A DNA stretch of 64,000 bases, from the NCBI RefSeq assembly GCF_001509405.1, contig NZ_CP011502.1, positions 2,604,001-2,668,000 on the forward strand, in the 5' to 3' direction. Source of the stretch: Aeromicrobium erythreum. Its GTDB lineage: Bacteria; Actinomycetota; Actinomycetes; Propionibacteriales; Nocardioidaceae. Position numbers and translations under genes: made by a program. Each line of letters begins with the position of its first letter. Position 1 is the stretch's first letter. The notes below the pieces were generated by a model. It saw only the letters and a program-made list of their open reading frames with translations, did no database searches and was not told the DNA's origin. Below are positions 48,571 through 56,834 of this stretch, one piece after another.

Positions 48571-49373
48571 TCGCCAACGACGGCTCGCACAGCCTGCTCA
48601 CGCTCGCGATCGGGCTGGCGACCGTCGTCGTCTTCATGGGCGTCTGCATGGCCATCTCCGTGCGCGTGCAGAAGCTCACCGTCGTCGACACCGCCTGGCC
48701 CCTCGGGTTCGTGCTCGTCGCCGTCGTGTCCGTCTTCGTGACGAACGCCGGCGACGGCATGCCCGCGCCGCAGCTCCTCCTGCTGGTCCTCGTGACGCTG
48801 TGGGGCCTGCGCCTCGCCGCGCACCTGTACCACCGCAACAGCGGCAAGGACGAGGACCCGCGCTACGCCGAGCTGGCCGAGGCCGACGGCCGCTCGTTCG
48901 CGCAGGTCGCGCTCACCCGGGTGTTCCTGCCGCAGGGCATCGCGATGTTCCTCGTCGCCACCCCGGTCATGGTCGGCATGAACAACCTCGGCGTCGTCGG
49001 CTGGCTCGGGTGGCTCGGCGTCGTCGTGTGGGCGGTCGGCCTGTTCTTCGAGGCCGTCGGCGACTGGCAGCTCGCCCAGTTCAAGAAGGACCCCGACAAC
49101 AAGGGGAAGATCATGGACCAGGGGCTCTGGCGCTACACCCGGCACCCGAACTACTTCGGTGACGCCTGCGTGTGGGCCGGCATCTGGCTGGTCGCCGCGT
49201 CGTCGTGGGCCGGTGTCGCCACGGTCGTCAGCCCGATCGCCATGACGATCTTCCTCACCAAGGTCACCGGGGCCGCGAACAACGAGAAGGGCATGCGCAA
49301 GAGCAAGCCCGGCTACGACGACTACGTGCGTCGCACGAGCGGCTTCATCCCCCTGCCCCCGAAGAAGGCCTGA
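48567..49373 (+). CDS. DUF1295 (steroid 5-alpha-reductase-like) membrane protein
   Basis: 268 aa with about six to seven hydrophobic segments. The signature of DUF1295 and the 5-alpha-reductase/ICMT fold is in the C-terminal half: GLWRYTRHPNYFGDACVWAG (residues about 190-209), then NNEKGMRKSKPGYDDYVRRTSGFIP. That fold typically holds NADPH and reduces C=C bonds or methylates lipids within the membrane. ATGA overlap with the methyltransferase stop makes the two proteins likely partners on the same lipid substrate. A reductase acting on the methylene product is a plausible but unproven role. Confidence 0.85.
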   Translation: MIANDGSHSLLTLAIGLATVVVFMGVCMAISVRVQKLTVVDTAWPLGFVLVAVVSVFVTNAGDGMPAPQLLLLVLVTLWGLRLAAHLYHRNSGKDEDPRYAELAEADGRSFAQVALTRVFLPQGIAMFLVATPVMVGMNNLGVVGWLGWLGVVVWAVGLFFEAVGDWQLAQFKKDPDNKGKIMDQGLWRYTRHPNYFGDACVWAGIWLVAASSWAGVATVVSPIAMTIFLTKVTGAANNEKGMRKSKPGYDDYVRRTSGFIPLPPKKA

Positions 49374-49375
49374 GC

Positions 49376-50281
49376 ATGGCGCCGGTGCTCGTCACCGGGG
49401 TCACCGGCTTCGTCGGCGCCCACCTGGCCGCGCGACTCGTCGAGCTCGGCCGCGAGGTGCGCGTGCTCGTGCGCGACCCGGCCCGGCTGCCCGACGCCGG
49501 CTGGGTCGAGCACGTCGAGGTCGTGCGCGGCGACGCGACCGACGCGGCGTCGCTGGAGCGGGCGCTCGACGGCGTATCTGTGGCTCACTACCTCCTGCAC
49601 GCGATGTCCGACGGCGACGACTACGCAGCCGCCGACCGCGAGATGGCACAGACGTTCGCCGCCGCGGCCGAGCGGGCCGGCGTGCGCCGCATCGTCTACC
49701 TGGGCGGCCTGCGCCCTCCGGCCGGCAGCGAGCCGACCGAGCACCTCGCGTCGCGCGACGAGGTCGCACAGATCCTCCTCGCCGGTGCAGTGCCCGCCGT
49801 CGTCCTGCGCGCGGGCATGGTCATCGGACGTGGGTCGGCGTCGTTCGACCTCATGGAGGTCGCGACCCGGCTGCTGCCCGTGGTGGTGGGGCCGACGTGG
49901 CTGCGCCGGCACATGCAGCCGGTCGCGCTCGACGACCTGCTGCACTACCTCGTCGCCGTCACCGACCTCGACGACGACGTGAACCGCGGCTTCGACGTGG
50001 GCGGTCCCGACGTCATGAGCTACCGGGAGCTGCTGGAGGCGCACGCGCACGCGTCGGGCCGTCGTCGTCCTCCGGCGCTGCTGTTCCCCGTGCTGCTGCC
50101 GCACACGTTCAGCCTGGTCGTCGGGACGCTCGCGCCCGGGTCGAGCTCGCTGAACGCGGCCCTCGTGCACAGCCTCAGTCTCGACATGGTGTGCACCGAG
50201 CGCGACCTCGAGACGCTGGTGGGCCCGCCCGTGGGCGGCCCGACCGGTGTCGAGGAGGCCCTGCGGCGCGCGAACGCCTGA
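49376..50281 (+). CDS. NAD(P)-binding atypical SDR (NmrA/complex I subunit-like)
   Basis: 301 aa. The Rossmann motif TGVTGFVGAHLAARL is at 7-21, then VRVLVRDPARL and VVRGDATDAASLERALDGV, typical of atypical SDRs that bind NAD(P) without a full catalytic tetrad. YLLHAMSDGDDYAAADREMA and YLGGLRPPAG follow. The C-terminal half contains a substrate-like domain (MSYRELLEAHAHASGRRR, LLFPVLLPHTFSLVVG). The ATG is two bases after the DUF1295 stop. Related proteins often act on hydrophobic or quinone-like substrates. It could supply or sense the reductant for the DUF1295 step. Confidence 0.85.
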   Translation: MAPVLVTGVTGFVGAHLAARLVELGREVRVLVRDPARLPDAGWVEHVEVVRGDATDAASLERALDGVSVAHYLLHAMSDGDDYAAADREMAQTFAAAAERAGVRRIVYLGGLRPPAGSEPTEHLASRDEVAQILLAGAVPAVVLRAGMVIGRGSASFDLMEVATRLLPVVVGPTWLRRHMQPVALDDLLHYLVAVTDLDDDVNRGFDVGGPDVMSYRELLEAHAHASGRRRPPALLFPVLLPHTFSLVVGTLAPGSSSLNAALVHSLSLDMVCTERDLETLVGPPVGGPTGVEEALRRANA

Positions 50282-50329
50282 GCGTCGCGTCGTCGTAGGG
50301 CTTGACCGTGCGGGCCAGGCCCGGAGCGG

Positions 50330-51019
50330 CTACTCGCTGACGAAGATGTGCACCGCGGCGTCGGCGTCGACCTCGGCGGTCTCGCCCTGGCGGGCGACGA
50401 CGACGCCGTCGTGACCGCGCGAGACGAGGACGTCGTTGCCGGGCAGCGCGCCGACCCGGCGCAGCACCGACATGACCTCGGTGTCCTTCTGCAGCTCCTC
50501 GGCGATGCGACGCACGATCCGGCGGACCGGCTCGTCGCCACCGCGGACCGCCCGGGTGAGCGGCTCGACACCGTGCAGGAACAGGGAGGGGTCGACGGTC
50601 TCGCCGAGCTCGTCGAGGCCGGGGATCGGGTTGCCGTACGGCGACTCCGTGGGGTGCTCGAGCAGCTCGACCAGGCGGCGCTCGACCTGCTCGGACATGA
50701 CGTGCTCCCAGCGGCACGCCTCCTCGTGCACGAACTCGATCTCCAGACCGATGATGTCGGTGAGCAGGCGCTCCGCGAGGCGGTGCTTGCGCATGACGCG
50801 GGTGGCGAGGGCGCGGCCCTTGTCGGACAGCTCGAGGTGACGGTCGCCCTCGACGGTGAGCAGGCCGTCGCGCTCCATGCGGGCGACGGTCTGGCTGACC
50901 GTCGGGCCGCTCTGGTGCAGACGCTCGGCGATGCGCGCGCGCAGGGGGACGATGCCCTCCTCCTCCAGCTCGAAGACGGTGCGCAGGTACATCTCGGTGG
51001 TGTCGATCAGCTCGCTCAC
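50330..51019 (-). CDS. ideR: Iron-dependent regulator IdeR (DtxR family)
   Basis: 229 aa Fe2+-activated repressor of siderophore and iron-uptake genes. It begins SELIDTTEMYLRTVFELEEE, with the recognition helix in SGPTVSQTVARMERDGLL. All metal ligands sit at the canonical positions of mycobacterial IdeR: M10, H79, E83, H98, C102, E105, H106 (MRKHRLAERL and HEEACRWEHVMSE). The C-terminal SH3-like domain is present to the end. The GTG at 51019 follows AACAAT by exactly 6 bases, giving a leaderless start, and divergent to the photolyase. I found no full IdeR box in the window. Confidence 0.96.
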   Translation of the reverse strand: MSELIDTTEMYLRTVFELEEEGIVPLRARIAERLHQSGPTVSQTVARMERDGLLTVEGDRHLELSDKGRALATRVMRKHRLAERLLTDIIGLEIEFVHEEACRWEHVMSEQVERRLVELLEHPTESPYGNPIPGLDELGETVDPSLFLHGVEPLTRAVRGGDEPVRRIVRRIAEELQKDTEVMSVLRRVGALPGNDVLVSRGHDGVVVARQGETAEVDADAAVHIFVSE

Positions 51020-51074
51020 GCGCCCATTGTTCCATGGCGTGCAGACAGCCCGTGCACGCGTGAGGATGAGAACC

Positions 51075-52421
51075 GTGTCGACCTCCGTGATCTGCTTCCG
51101 CTCCGACTTCCGGCTGAACGACAACCCCGCCCTCCGCGAGGCCATCGAGGCGGGTCCGGACGGGGTCGTGCCGATGTTCGTGCTCGACGACCACTACTGG
51201 GGACCGAACGGTCGGACCCGCCTGGCCTACCTCATGGCGCTCCTGCGCGACCTCGACGAGCGCGTCGGCGGGCTCACGGTCGTGCACGGCAAGCCGTGGG
51301 AGGTCGTGCCCCGCGTCGCCCGGGCGGTCGGGGCGACGAGCGTGCACGTGGCCGCCGACTACGGCCCGTACGAGAAGGACCGTGACGACCGGGTCGAGAA
51401 GGCCCTCGCCGACGACGACGTCGCCCTCGTGCGCACGGGCTCGTCGTACGCCGTCGCACCGGGACGGGTCACGAAGGACGACGGCAGCCCGTACCGCGTC
51501 TTCACGCCCTTCTACCGCGCCTGGCAGCAGCACGGCTGGCGCGCGCCGGCCCCCGGCGTGCGGTCGGTGCCGTGGATCCGCGCCGACGTGCGCACCAAGC
51601 AGATCCCCGACGTCGACCCGCCCGAGGGCGTCACGCTCCCGCCGCTGGGCGAGGACGCCGCCCGGCGTCGCTGGCGCGAGTACCTCGACCAGGTCGACGA
51701 GTACGACGACCTGCGCGACCTGCCCGGCCGCGACGCGACGTCGCGCATGTCGGTGCACCTGAAGTGGGGCACGATCCACCCGCGCACGATGCTCGCCGAC
51801 CTCGCCGAGCGAGGCAGCAAGGGGGCCGAGGCGTACGCGCGCGAGCTCGCGTTCCGCGAGTTCTACGCCGACGTCGTGCACCACCGCCCCGACACGCTCG
51901 CCGGCTACTACGACAAGCGGTTCGAGGCGATGGACTACGACGAGCCGGGCGAGGACCTGCAGGCGTGGAAGGACGGACGCACCGGGTTCCCGATCGTCGA
52001 CGCCGGCATGCGCCAGCTGCTCGCCGAGGGCTGGATGCACAACCGGGTGCGCATGATCGTCGCCAGCTTCCTCGTGAAGGACCTGCACCTGGAGTGGACC
52101 GTGGGCGCCGACCACTTCCTCGACCTGCTCGTCGACGCCGACCCGCCGTCGAACCAGCACGGCTGGCAGTGGGTCGCGGGATGCGGCACCGACGCGTCGC
52201 CGTACTTCCGCATCTTCAACCCGACGTCGCAGGGCAAGAAGTTCGACCCCGACGGGACCTACGTCCGACGCTGGGTGCCGGAGCTGCGCGACGTGCCGAA
52301 GAAGTTCGTCCACGAGCCGTGGAAGCTGGACGAGCCGCCGGCCGACTACCCCGCCCCCATCGTCGACCACGCCGAGGAGCGTGAGGAGTCCCTGCGCCGC
52401 TACGCGCAGCTGCGCTCCTGA
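51075..52421 (+). CDS. phr: Deoxyribodipyrimidine photolyase (class I)
   Basis: 448 aa. Light-driven repair of cyclobutane pyrimidine dimers. An N-terminal antenna domain (about 1-125: VICFRSDFRLNDNPALREA, MFVLDDHYWG) precedes the FAD domain with HLKWGTIHPRTML, ELAFREFYADVVHHRP, WKDGRTGFPIVDAGMRQLL, MHNRVRMIVASFLVKDL and the C-terminal stretch NQHGWQWVAGCGTDASPYFR. The GTG at 51075 is preferred over an ATG at 51066 because GAGGAT lies 7 bases upstream and the protein then begins directly at the first strand. Antenna pigment cannot be told. Confidence 0.93.
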   Translation: MSTSVICFRSDFRLNDNPALREAIEAGPDGVVPMFVLDDHYWGPNGRTRLAYLMALLRDLDERVGGLTVVHGKPWEVVPRVARAVGATSVHVAADYGPYEKDRDDRVEKALADDDVALVRTGSSYAVAPGRVTKDDGSPYRVFTPFYRAWQQHGWRAPAPGVRSVPWIRADVRTKQIPDVDPPEGVTLPPLGEDAARRRWREYLDQVDEYDDLRDLPGRDATSRMSVHLKWGTIHPRTMLADLAERGSKGAEAYARELAFREFYADVVHHRPDTLAGYYDKRFEAMDYDEPGEDLQAWKDGRTGFPIVDAGMRQLLAEGWMHNRVRMIVASFLVKDLHLEWTVGADHFLDLLVDADPPSNQHGWQWVAGCGTDASPYFRIFNPTSQGKKFDPDGTYVRRWVPELRDVPKKFVHEPWKLDEPPADYPAPIVDHAEEREESLRRYAQLRS

Positions 52422-52470
52422 TCCTGGGCTCACGGTCCCGGGCTCACGGTCCTGGGTCACGGGCAGGTCG
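52422..52470 (+). repeat. Short direct repeats between photolyase and hotdog gene
   Basis: Two and a half copies of a 14-base unit, (c/t)gggctcacggtcc, starting right after the photolyase stop. They end just before the TACGGT box of the next gene. Origin unknown; could be slippage. Confidence 0.55.
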
Positions 52471-52487
52471 GTGGTTACGGTGGGGCG

Positions 52488-53207
52488 GTGACGACGATCC
52501 CGCGCAGGTACAACGGTCCCGAGCACTCCGGCAACGGCGGGTGGGTCAGCGGGCTGCTGGCCCACGAGCAGACCCAGCGGCACGGCGACGAGGTCGTGAC
52601 GGCCACGCTGCGCCAGCCGCCGCCGCTGGAGGTGCCGCTCACGTGGGAGGAGCACCCCGACGAGGTGCGCCTGGTGACCGCCGGCGGCGCACTCATCGGC
52701 GAGGCGGCCGCGGGCACGTTCGAGCACGACCCCCTGCCCGCGCCGTCGGCCGAGGAGGCCGAGGCCGGCGTGGCGTCCTACCCCGGCTTCACGCTGCACC
52801 CGTTCGACCGGTGCTTCACCTGCGGCACGGCCCGCGAGGCCGGAGACGGCCTCCGGCTCTTCACGGGGCCGGTGGGCGACGGCCGGCGCACGGCAGGCAC
52901 GTGGACGCCCGACCCGGGCGTGGCCGGCGACGACGGGCTCCTCGACGTGCCGACCACCTGGGCGGCGCTGGACTGCCCGGGCGGCTGGGCCGCCGACTTC
53001 ACCGCGCAGGCGATGGTGCTCGGCCGCATGACGGCGCAGGTGCTGCGACGCCCAGCCGCGGGCGAGCCGCTGGTCGCGTCCGGCCTGCTGCGCGAGCGCG
53101 ACGGTCGCAAGTTCCGCACCGCCACCGCCCTGCACACCACCGACGGCGAGCTGCTCGGCCGCGCCGAGCAGGTGTGGATCGAGATCGACCTCGCCCGCTT
53201 CTCCTGA
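52488..53207 (+). CDS. Hotdog-fold thioesterase-like protein
   Basis: 239 aa. Two regions resemble a double hotdog: an N-terminal half with YNGPEHSGNGGWVSGLLA and a C-terminal half with VPTTWAALDCPGGWAADF and VASGLLRERDGRKFRTATAL. Between them PFDRCFTCGTAREAGDGLRL has a conserved Cys pair in a C-x-x-C arrangement, known to me from actinobacterial hypothetical proteins of this type. A role as acyl-CoA or acyl-carrier thioesterase is inferred from fold only. The GTG is exactly 6 bases after TACGGT. Its TGA stop is part of the following terminator stem. Confidence 0.75.
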   Translation: MTTIPRRYNGPEHSGNGGWVSGLLAHEQTQRHGDEVVTATLRQPPPLEVPLTWEEHPDEVRLVTAGGALIGEAAAGTFEHDPLPAPSAEEAEAGVASYPGFTLHPFDRCFTCGTAREAGDGLRLFTGPVGDGRRTAGTWTPDPGVAGDDGLLDVPTTWAALDCPGGWAADFTAQAMVLGRMTAQVLRRPAAGEPLVASGLLRERDGRKFRTATALHTTDGELLGRAEQVWIEIDLARFS

Positions 53208-53261
53208 CCGTGACGACGTGGCCCCGGATCCCCCGGATCCAGGGCCACATCGTCACGGTCA
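53205..53261. terminator. Long bidirectional terminator hairpin
   Basis: A 20-bp inverted repeat with a single G:U (53205-53224 with 53242-53261), loop of 17 bases that contains two ggatcc boxes which could extend the stem. It lies between convergent genes and includes the stop codon of the plus-strand gene. No U-run. Confidence 0.7.
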
Positions 53262-53279
53262 GCGGGGTGGGAGGGCTGG

Positions 53280-54536
53280 TCAGGGGGTGGGGTTGCGCGC
53301 GTCGTAGGCGCGGAAGCCTCGCGACCGCAGCCCGAACCAGGCCGTCGCGGCCACGCAGAGCGCTCCGCCGACGGTCATCGCCCACGCCTCGCCGGCCAGA
53401 CCGGCGAGCGAGCCCATCACGAAGTCGCCGAGTCGCGGTCCACCGGCGACGACGACGATGAACACCCCCTGCATCCGACCTCGCATCTCGTCGGGGGCGG
53501 CGGTCTGCAGGATGGTCGACCGGTAGGCCGCGCTGACCATGTCGGCCGCACCGGAGCAGGCCAGCATCAGCACGCACAGCCACAGCAGCGAGGCGCCGGA
53601 GAACACCGAGACGCCGGCCAGGGCCACGACCGTGCCGTACACGCACACGGCCGCGACGACGGCCACGCCGTGGCGGTGGACCCGGCTGACCCAGCCGGAG
53701 ACGAGGAACGCGGCCACGGCACCGATCCCGGGCGCCGCCTGCAGCAGCCCCAAGGTCTCCGGCCCCGTGGCGAACACCGTGACGGCGAGCGCCGGGAACA
53801 GTGCCCGGGGCTGCGCCAGCACCATGGCGAAGAGGTCGACGACGAACGTCATGCGCACGTTCGGCGCGGTGCCGAGGAAGCGCAGCCCCTCGACCACCGA
53901 CCGCAGGCCGGGCGAGCCCTGCTGCGACGTCGGGGGCATGGCCGGGAGCCGCGACAGCGAGTACAGCGCGGCGACGAACAGCACGACGTCGACCACGTAG
54001 GCGGCGTCGACGCCCTTCCACGCGATGAGGACGCCGCCGAGCAGCGGCCCGGCCGTGAAGGAGAGGTTCGTGGCTGCCATGCCCAGCGCGTTCGCGGCCG
54101 GCAGCAGCTCGGCCGGGAGCAGCCGCGGCAGCATCGCCGAGCGAGCGGGCTGGTTCACCGCGAACAGCGCCGACTGCACGGCCACCAGCCCGTAGAGGAA
54201 CCCCACGGAGTCGATGCCGGCGAGGCTGTGCGCGACGAGTGCCATCGAGCACAGCCACAGCCCGAACGCCGAGATGAGCGCCACCCGGCGTCGGTCGAAG
54301 GCGTCGGAGAGCGCACCGCCGTACAGACCGCCGAGCACGAGCGGCAGCAGCCCGGCGAGCCCGATCAGGCCCACGGAGAACGACGAGCGGGTCAGCGAGT
54401 AGACCTCGAAGGCGATCGCGACGATCGTCATCTGCTGGCCGAAGGCGGACACGGTCTGGCCGATCCAGAGCCGTCGGTACGCCGGGGAGGCCCGCAGCGG
54501 ACGCACGTCGGTCAGCACCCCGGACAGTCGACTCAC
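53280..54536 (-). CDS. MFS transporter (drug-efflux type, MFS_3/EntS-like)
   Basis: 418 aa with about 12 membrane segments. It starts YRRLWIGQTVSAFGQQMTIVAIAF, with the MFS motif A region GGLYGGALSDAFDRRRVALI between TM2 and TM3 and RGRMQGVFIVVVAGGPRLGDF in the second half. This is the family of EntS and macrolide/tetracycline-like exporters; the substrate is unknown. The GTG at 54536 is exactly 6 bases after CAGGAT on the minus strand. The divergent 92-aa gene uses the same hexamer and spacing, 50 bases away. Confidence 0.88.
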   Translation of the reverse strand: MSRLSGVLTDVRPLRASPAYRRLWIGQTVSAFGQQMTIVAIAFEVYSLTRSSFSVGLIGLAGLLPLVLGGLYGGALSDAFDRRRVALISAFGLWLCSMALVAHSLAGIDSVGFLYGLVAVQSALFAVNQPARSAMLPRLLPAELLPAANALGMAATNLSFTAGPLLGGVLIAWKGVDAAYVVDVVLFVAALYSLSRLPAMPPTSQQGSPGLRSVVEGLRFLGTAPNVRMTFVVDLFAMVLAQPRALFPALAVTVFATGPETLGLLQAAPGIGAVAAFLVSGWVSRVHRHGVAVVAAVCVYGTVVALAGVSVFSGASLLWLCVLMLACSGAADMVSAAYRSTILQTAAPDEMRGRMQGVFIVVVAGGPRLGDFVMGSLAGLAGEAWAMTVGGALCVAATAWFGLRSRGFRAYDARNPTP

Positions 54537-54586
54537 GCAACGATCCTGACGCATGGCCCGGACCCGCCGGTTGGCAGGATGCCCCC

Positions 54587-54865
54587 ATGGCCCGCGCACC
54601 GATGTCGACGCAGAAGGTGCAGCAGTGGATCATCAGCCTGCTGGTGCTCGCCGTCTCGTGCTTCCCGCTCGGTGCCCTCACCGCCGCGGTCGCGATGCTC
54701 GCCGACGAGCGGCACGACGCGGCGCTGGTGCTCGTCGGCGTGATGGCGGCCCTCGGCATCGCCGCGGTGTCCGCCGGGCGCCTCGTCCACCGCCTCTCCC
54801 CCGTGTCGCCGTGGACCCTGCTCGGCCTGCTCCCGGCCCTCGCCGCGGCGGCGCTCTACCTCTGA
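54587..54865 (+). CDS. Small membrane protein, unknown function
   Basis: 92 aa with three hydrophobic segments: about 11-35 (QWIISLLVLAVSCFPLGALT), 45-62 (AALVLVGVMAALGIAAVS) and 73-92 (PWTLLGLLPALAAAALYL). ATG 54587 follows CAGGAT by exactly 6 bases. It ends 3 bases before the convergent pdxH stop. I do not recognise a family. Confidence 0.72.
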   Translation: MARAPMSTQKVQQWIISLLVLAVSCFPLGALTAAVAMLADERHDAALVLVGVMAALGIAAVSAGRLVHRLSPVSPWTLLGLLPALAAAALYL

Positions 54866-54868
54866 CGC

Positions 54869-55525
54869 CTACGGCTGGAGACGCACACGCTCCCAGCCCC
54901 CCACGTCGCGGCGGTACAGCAGCCGGTCGTGCACCCGGTTGCGCCGACCGTGCCAGAACTCGATCGTCTCCGGGACCAGGAGGTAGCCGCCCCACGTCGA
55001 CGGTCGCGGCACCTCGCCGTCGCCCGCCGCGTCCTCCGCGGCCCGGACCTGGGCCTCGAGGGCCCTCCGGTCGGTGACGGGTCGGGACTGGTGGGAGCCG
55101 ACGGCGCCGACCTGGGCGCCGTGCGGTCGGCTGGCGAAGTAGGCGTCGCTCTCGGCCGCCGGCAGACGCTGCACGGACCCCTCCAGCCGCACCTGGCGCT
55201 GCACGGGGTGCCACAGCAGGGTGGCGGCCGCCCGTGGGTTCGCCTCGAGCTCGCTGCCCTTGCGCGACGTGTAGTGCGTGAAGAACGTGACGCCGCGCTC
55301 GTCCAGGCCCTTCATGAGGACGATCCGCACCGACGGGCGACCGTCGAGGGTGGCCGTGCCGAGCGCCATCGCGTTCGGCTCCGGCACCCCCGCGTCGACG
55401 GCGTCCCGCAGCCACCGGGCCAGCAGGTCGAACGGGTCGTCGCCCGCCTGCGCCTCGTCGAGCCCGCCCTCCTCGTACTCGCTGCGCATCGCAGCCAGAC
55501 GGTCGTGGTCGATCGGACGCTCCAT
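54869..55525 (-). CDS. pdxH: Pyridoxamine 5'-phosphate oxidase
   Basis: 218 aa FMN enzyme that oxidises pyridoxamine or pyridoxine 5'-phosphate to PLP. Family motifs are PNAMALGTATLDGRPSVRIV, LMKGLDERGVTFFTHYTSRK, SQSRPV-like GSHQSRPVTDR, and the C-terminal WGGYLLVPETIEFWHGRRNR...RLQP. The ATG at 55525 is 7 bases after TAGCGT, so the three residues added by an upstream GTG (55534) are unlikely. It is divergent from citrate synthase across 80 bases. Confidence 0.95.
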   Translation of the reverse strand: MERPIDHDRLAAMRSEYEEGGLDEAQAGDDPFDLLARWLRDAVDAGVPEPNAMALGTATLDGRPSVRIVLMKGLDERGVTFFTHYTSRKGSELEANPRAAATLLWHPVQRQVRLEGSVQRLPAAESDAYFASRPHGAQVGAVGSHQSRPVTDRRALEAQVRAAEDAAGDGEVPRPSTWGGYLLVPETIEFWHGRRNRVHDRLLYRRDVGGWERVRLQP

Positions 55526-55605
55526 GCGGGTCACGCTAGCGCCGCCCGGACCAGCCAGCAGGACTCGCCGTGCCGGGTGCTCATGGCTCAGGGCAGAATG
55601 CAGAC

Positions 55606-56724
55606 ATGGTTGATGACGTACAGGTGCACCACGGGCTCGAGGGAGTCGTCGCGTTCGAGAGCGAGATCGCCGAGCCCGACAAGGAAGGGTCCGCGCTGCG
55701 GTACCGCGGCGTCGACATCGACGACCTCGTCGGCCGCGTGCCGTTCGAGAAGATCTGGGGACTCCTCGTCGACGGCCACTACGAGCCGGGCCTGCCGCCC
55801 GCCGAGCCGTTCCCCATCCCGGTGCACTCCGGCGACATCCGCGCCGACGTGCAGAGCGCCATCGCGCTCACCGCGCCGGCCTGGGGCCTGCGCCAGCTGT
55901 ACGACATCCAGACCCCCGAGCAGGTCCGCGAGGACCTCTCCCGCACCGCCGTCATGATCCTGTCCTACGTCGCCCAGGCGGCGCGCGGCGTCGGCCTGCC
56001 GATGGTGCCCCAGGCGGTCATCGACGAGCAGGAGACGATCGTCGAGCGCATGCTGATGCGCTGGCGCGGCGAGGTCAACCCCGACCACGCCAAGGCCATC
56101 GACGCCTACCTCGTGTCCGCTGCCGAGCACGGCATGAACGCCTCCACCTTCACCGCACGCGTGATCGCCTCCACCGGCGCCGACGTCGCCGCCGCCCTCT
56201 CGGGCGCGGTGGGCGCCATGTCGGGACCGCTGCACGGTGGCGCGCCCTCGCGCGTGCTGCACATGATCGAGCAGGTCGAGAAGTCCGGCGACGCCGAGGG
56301 CTACGTCAAGCAGCTCCTCGACTCCGGCGAGCGCCTCATGGGCTTCGGGCACCGCGTGTACCGCGCCGAGGACCCCCGTGCCCGCACCCTGCGCCGCACG
56401 GCCAAGGAGCTGAACGCGCCGCGCGCCGAGGTCGCCGAGGCTCTCGAGCAGGCCGCCCTGGCCGAGCTGCGCGCCCGTCGCCCCGACCGCGTGCTCGAGA
56501 CCAACGTCGAGTTCTGGGCGGCCATCGTCCTCGACTTCGCCGAGGTGCCCCCGAACATGTTCACCGCGATGTTCACGTCGGCCCGCACGGCCGGCTGGAG
56601 CGCGCACATCCTCGAGCAGTACAAGAAGGGCCGGCTCATCCGTCCCTCGTCGATCTACGTCGGTCCGGCGGAGCGCAAGGCCGACGAGGTCGACGGCTGG
56701 AACCCGGCCTGGGCCGACCGCTGA
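55606..56724 (+). CDS. Citrate synthase (372-aa actinobacterial type, CitA-like)
   Basis: Condenses oxaloacetate and acetyl-CoA (or propionyl-CoA, methylcitrate activity possible). It begins with a short HGLEGVVAFESEIAEPDKEG, as in M. tuberculosis CitA, then the catalytic histidines in GPLHGGAPSRV and MGFGHRVYRAEDPR and the Asp/Glu region in ETNVEFWAAIVLDF. Shorter than the 430-aa GltA type. The ATG at 55606 follows CAGAAT by exactly 6 bases, a leaderless start. A second, housekeeping citrate synthase may exist elsewhere. Confidence 0.93.
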   Translation: MVDDVQVHHGLEGVVAFESEIAEPDKEGSALRYRGVDIDDLVGRVPFEKIWGLLVDGHYEPGLPPAEPFPIPVHSGDIRADVQSAIALTAPAWGLRQLYDIQTPEQVREDLSRTAVMILSYVAQAARGVGLPMVPQAVIDEQETIVERMLMRWRGEVNPDHAKAIDAYLVSAAEHGMNASTFTARVIASTGADVAAALSGAVGAMSGPLHGGAPSRVLHMIEQVEKSGDAEGYVKQLLDSGERLMGFGHRVYRAEDPRARTLRRTAKELNAPRAEVAEALEQAALAELRARRPDRVLETNVEFWAAIVLDFAEVPPNMFTAMFTSARTAGWSAHILEQYKKGRLIRPSSIYVGPAERKADEVDGWNPAWADR

Positions 56725-56746
56725 CCCCACGCCCCGCGCGAGCACA

Positions 56747-56781
56747 CGGCGCCCGTCCCGACCACGTCGGGGCGGGCGCCG
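56747..56781 (+). terminator. Terminator after citrate synthase
   Basis: A 16-bp stem with one G:U (56747-56762 with 56766-56781) and 3-base loop, 23 bases after the stop. No U-run. Confidence 0.75.
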
Positions 56782-56834
56782 TCGTCGTCGCGGCTCGGGC
56801 TGCGCATCACCAGCAGGCCCCTACGGTGGAAGAC

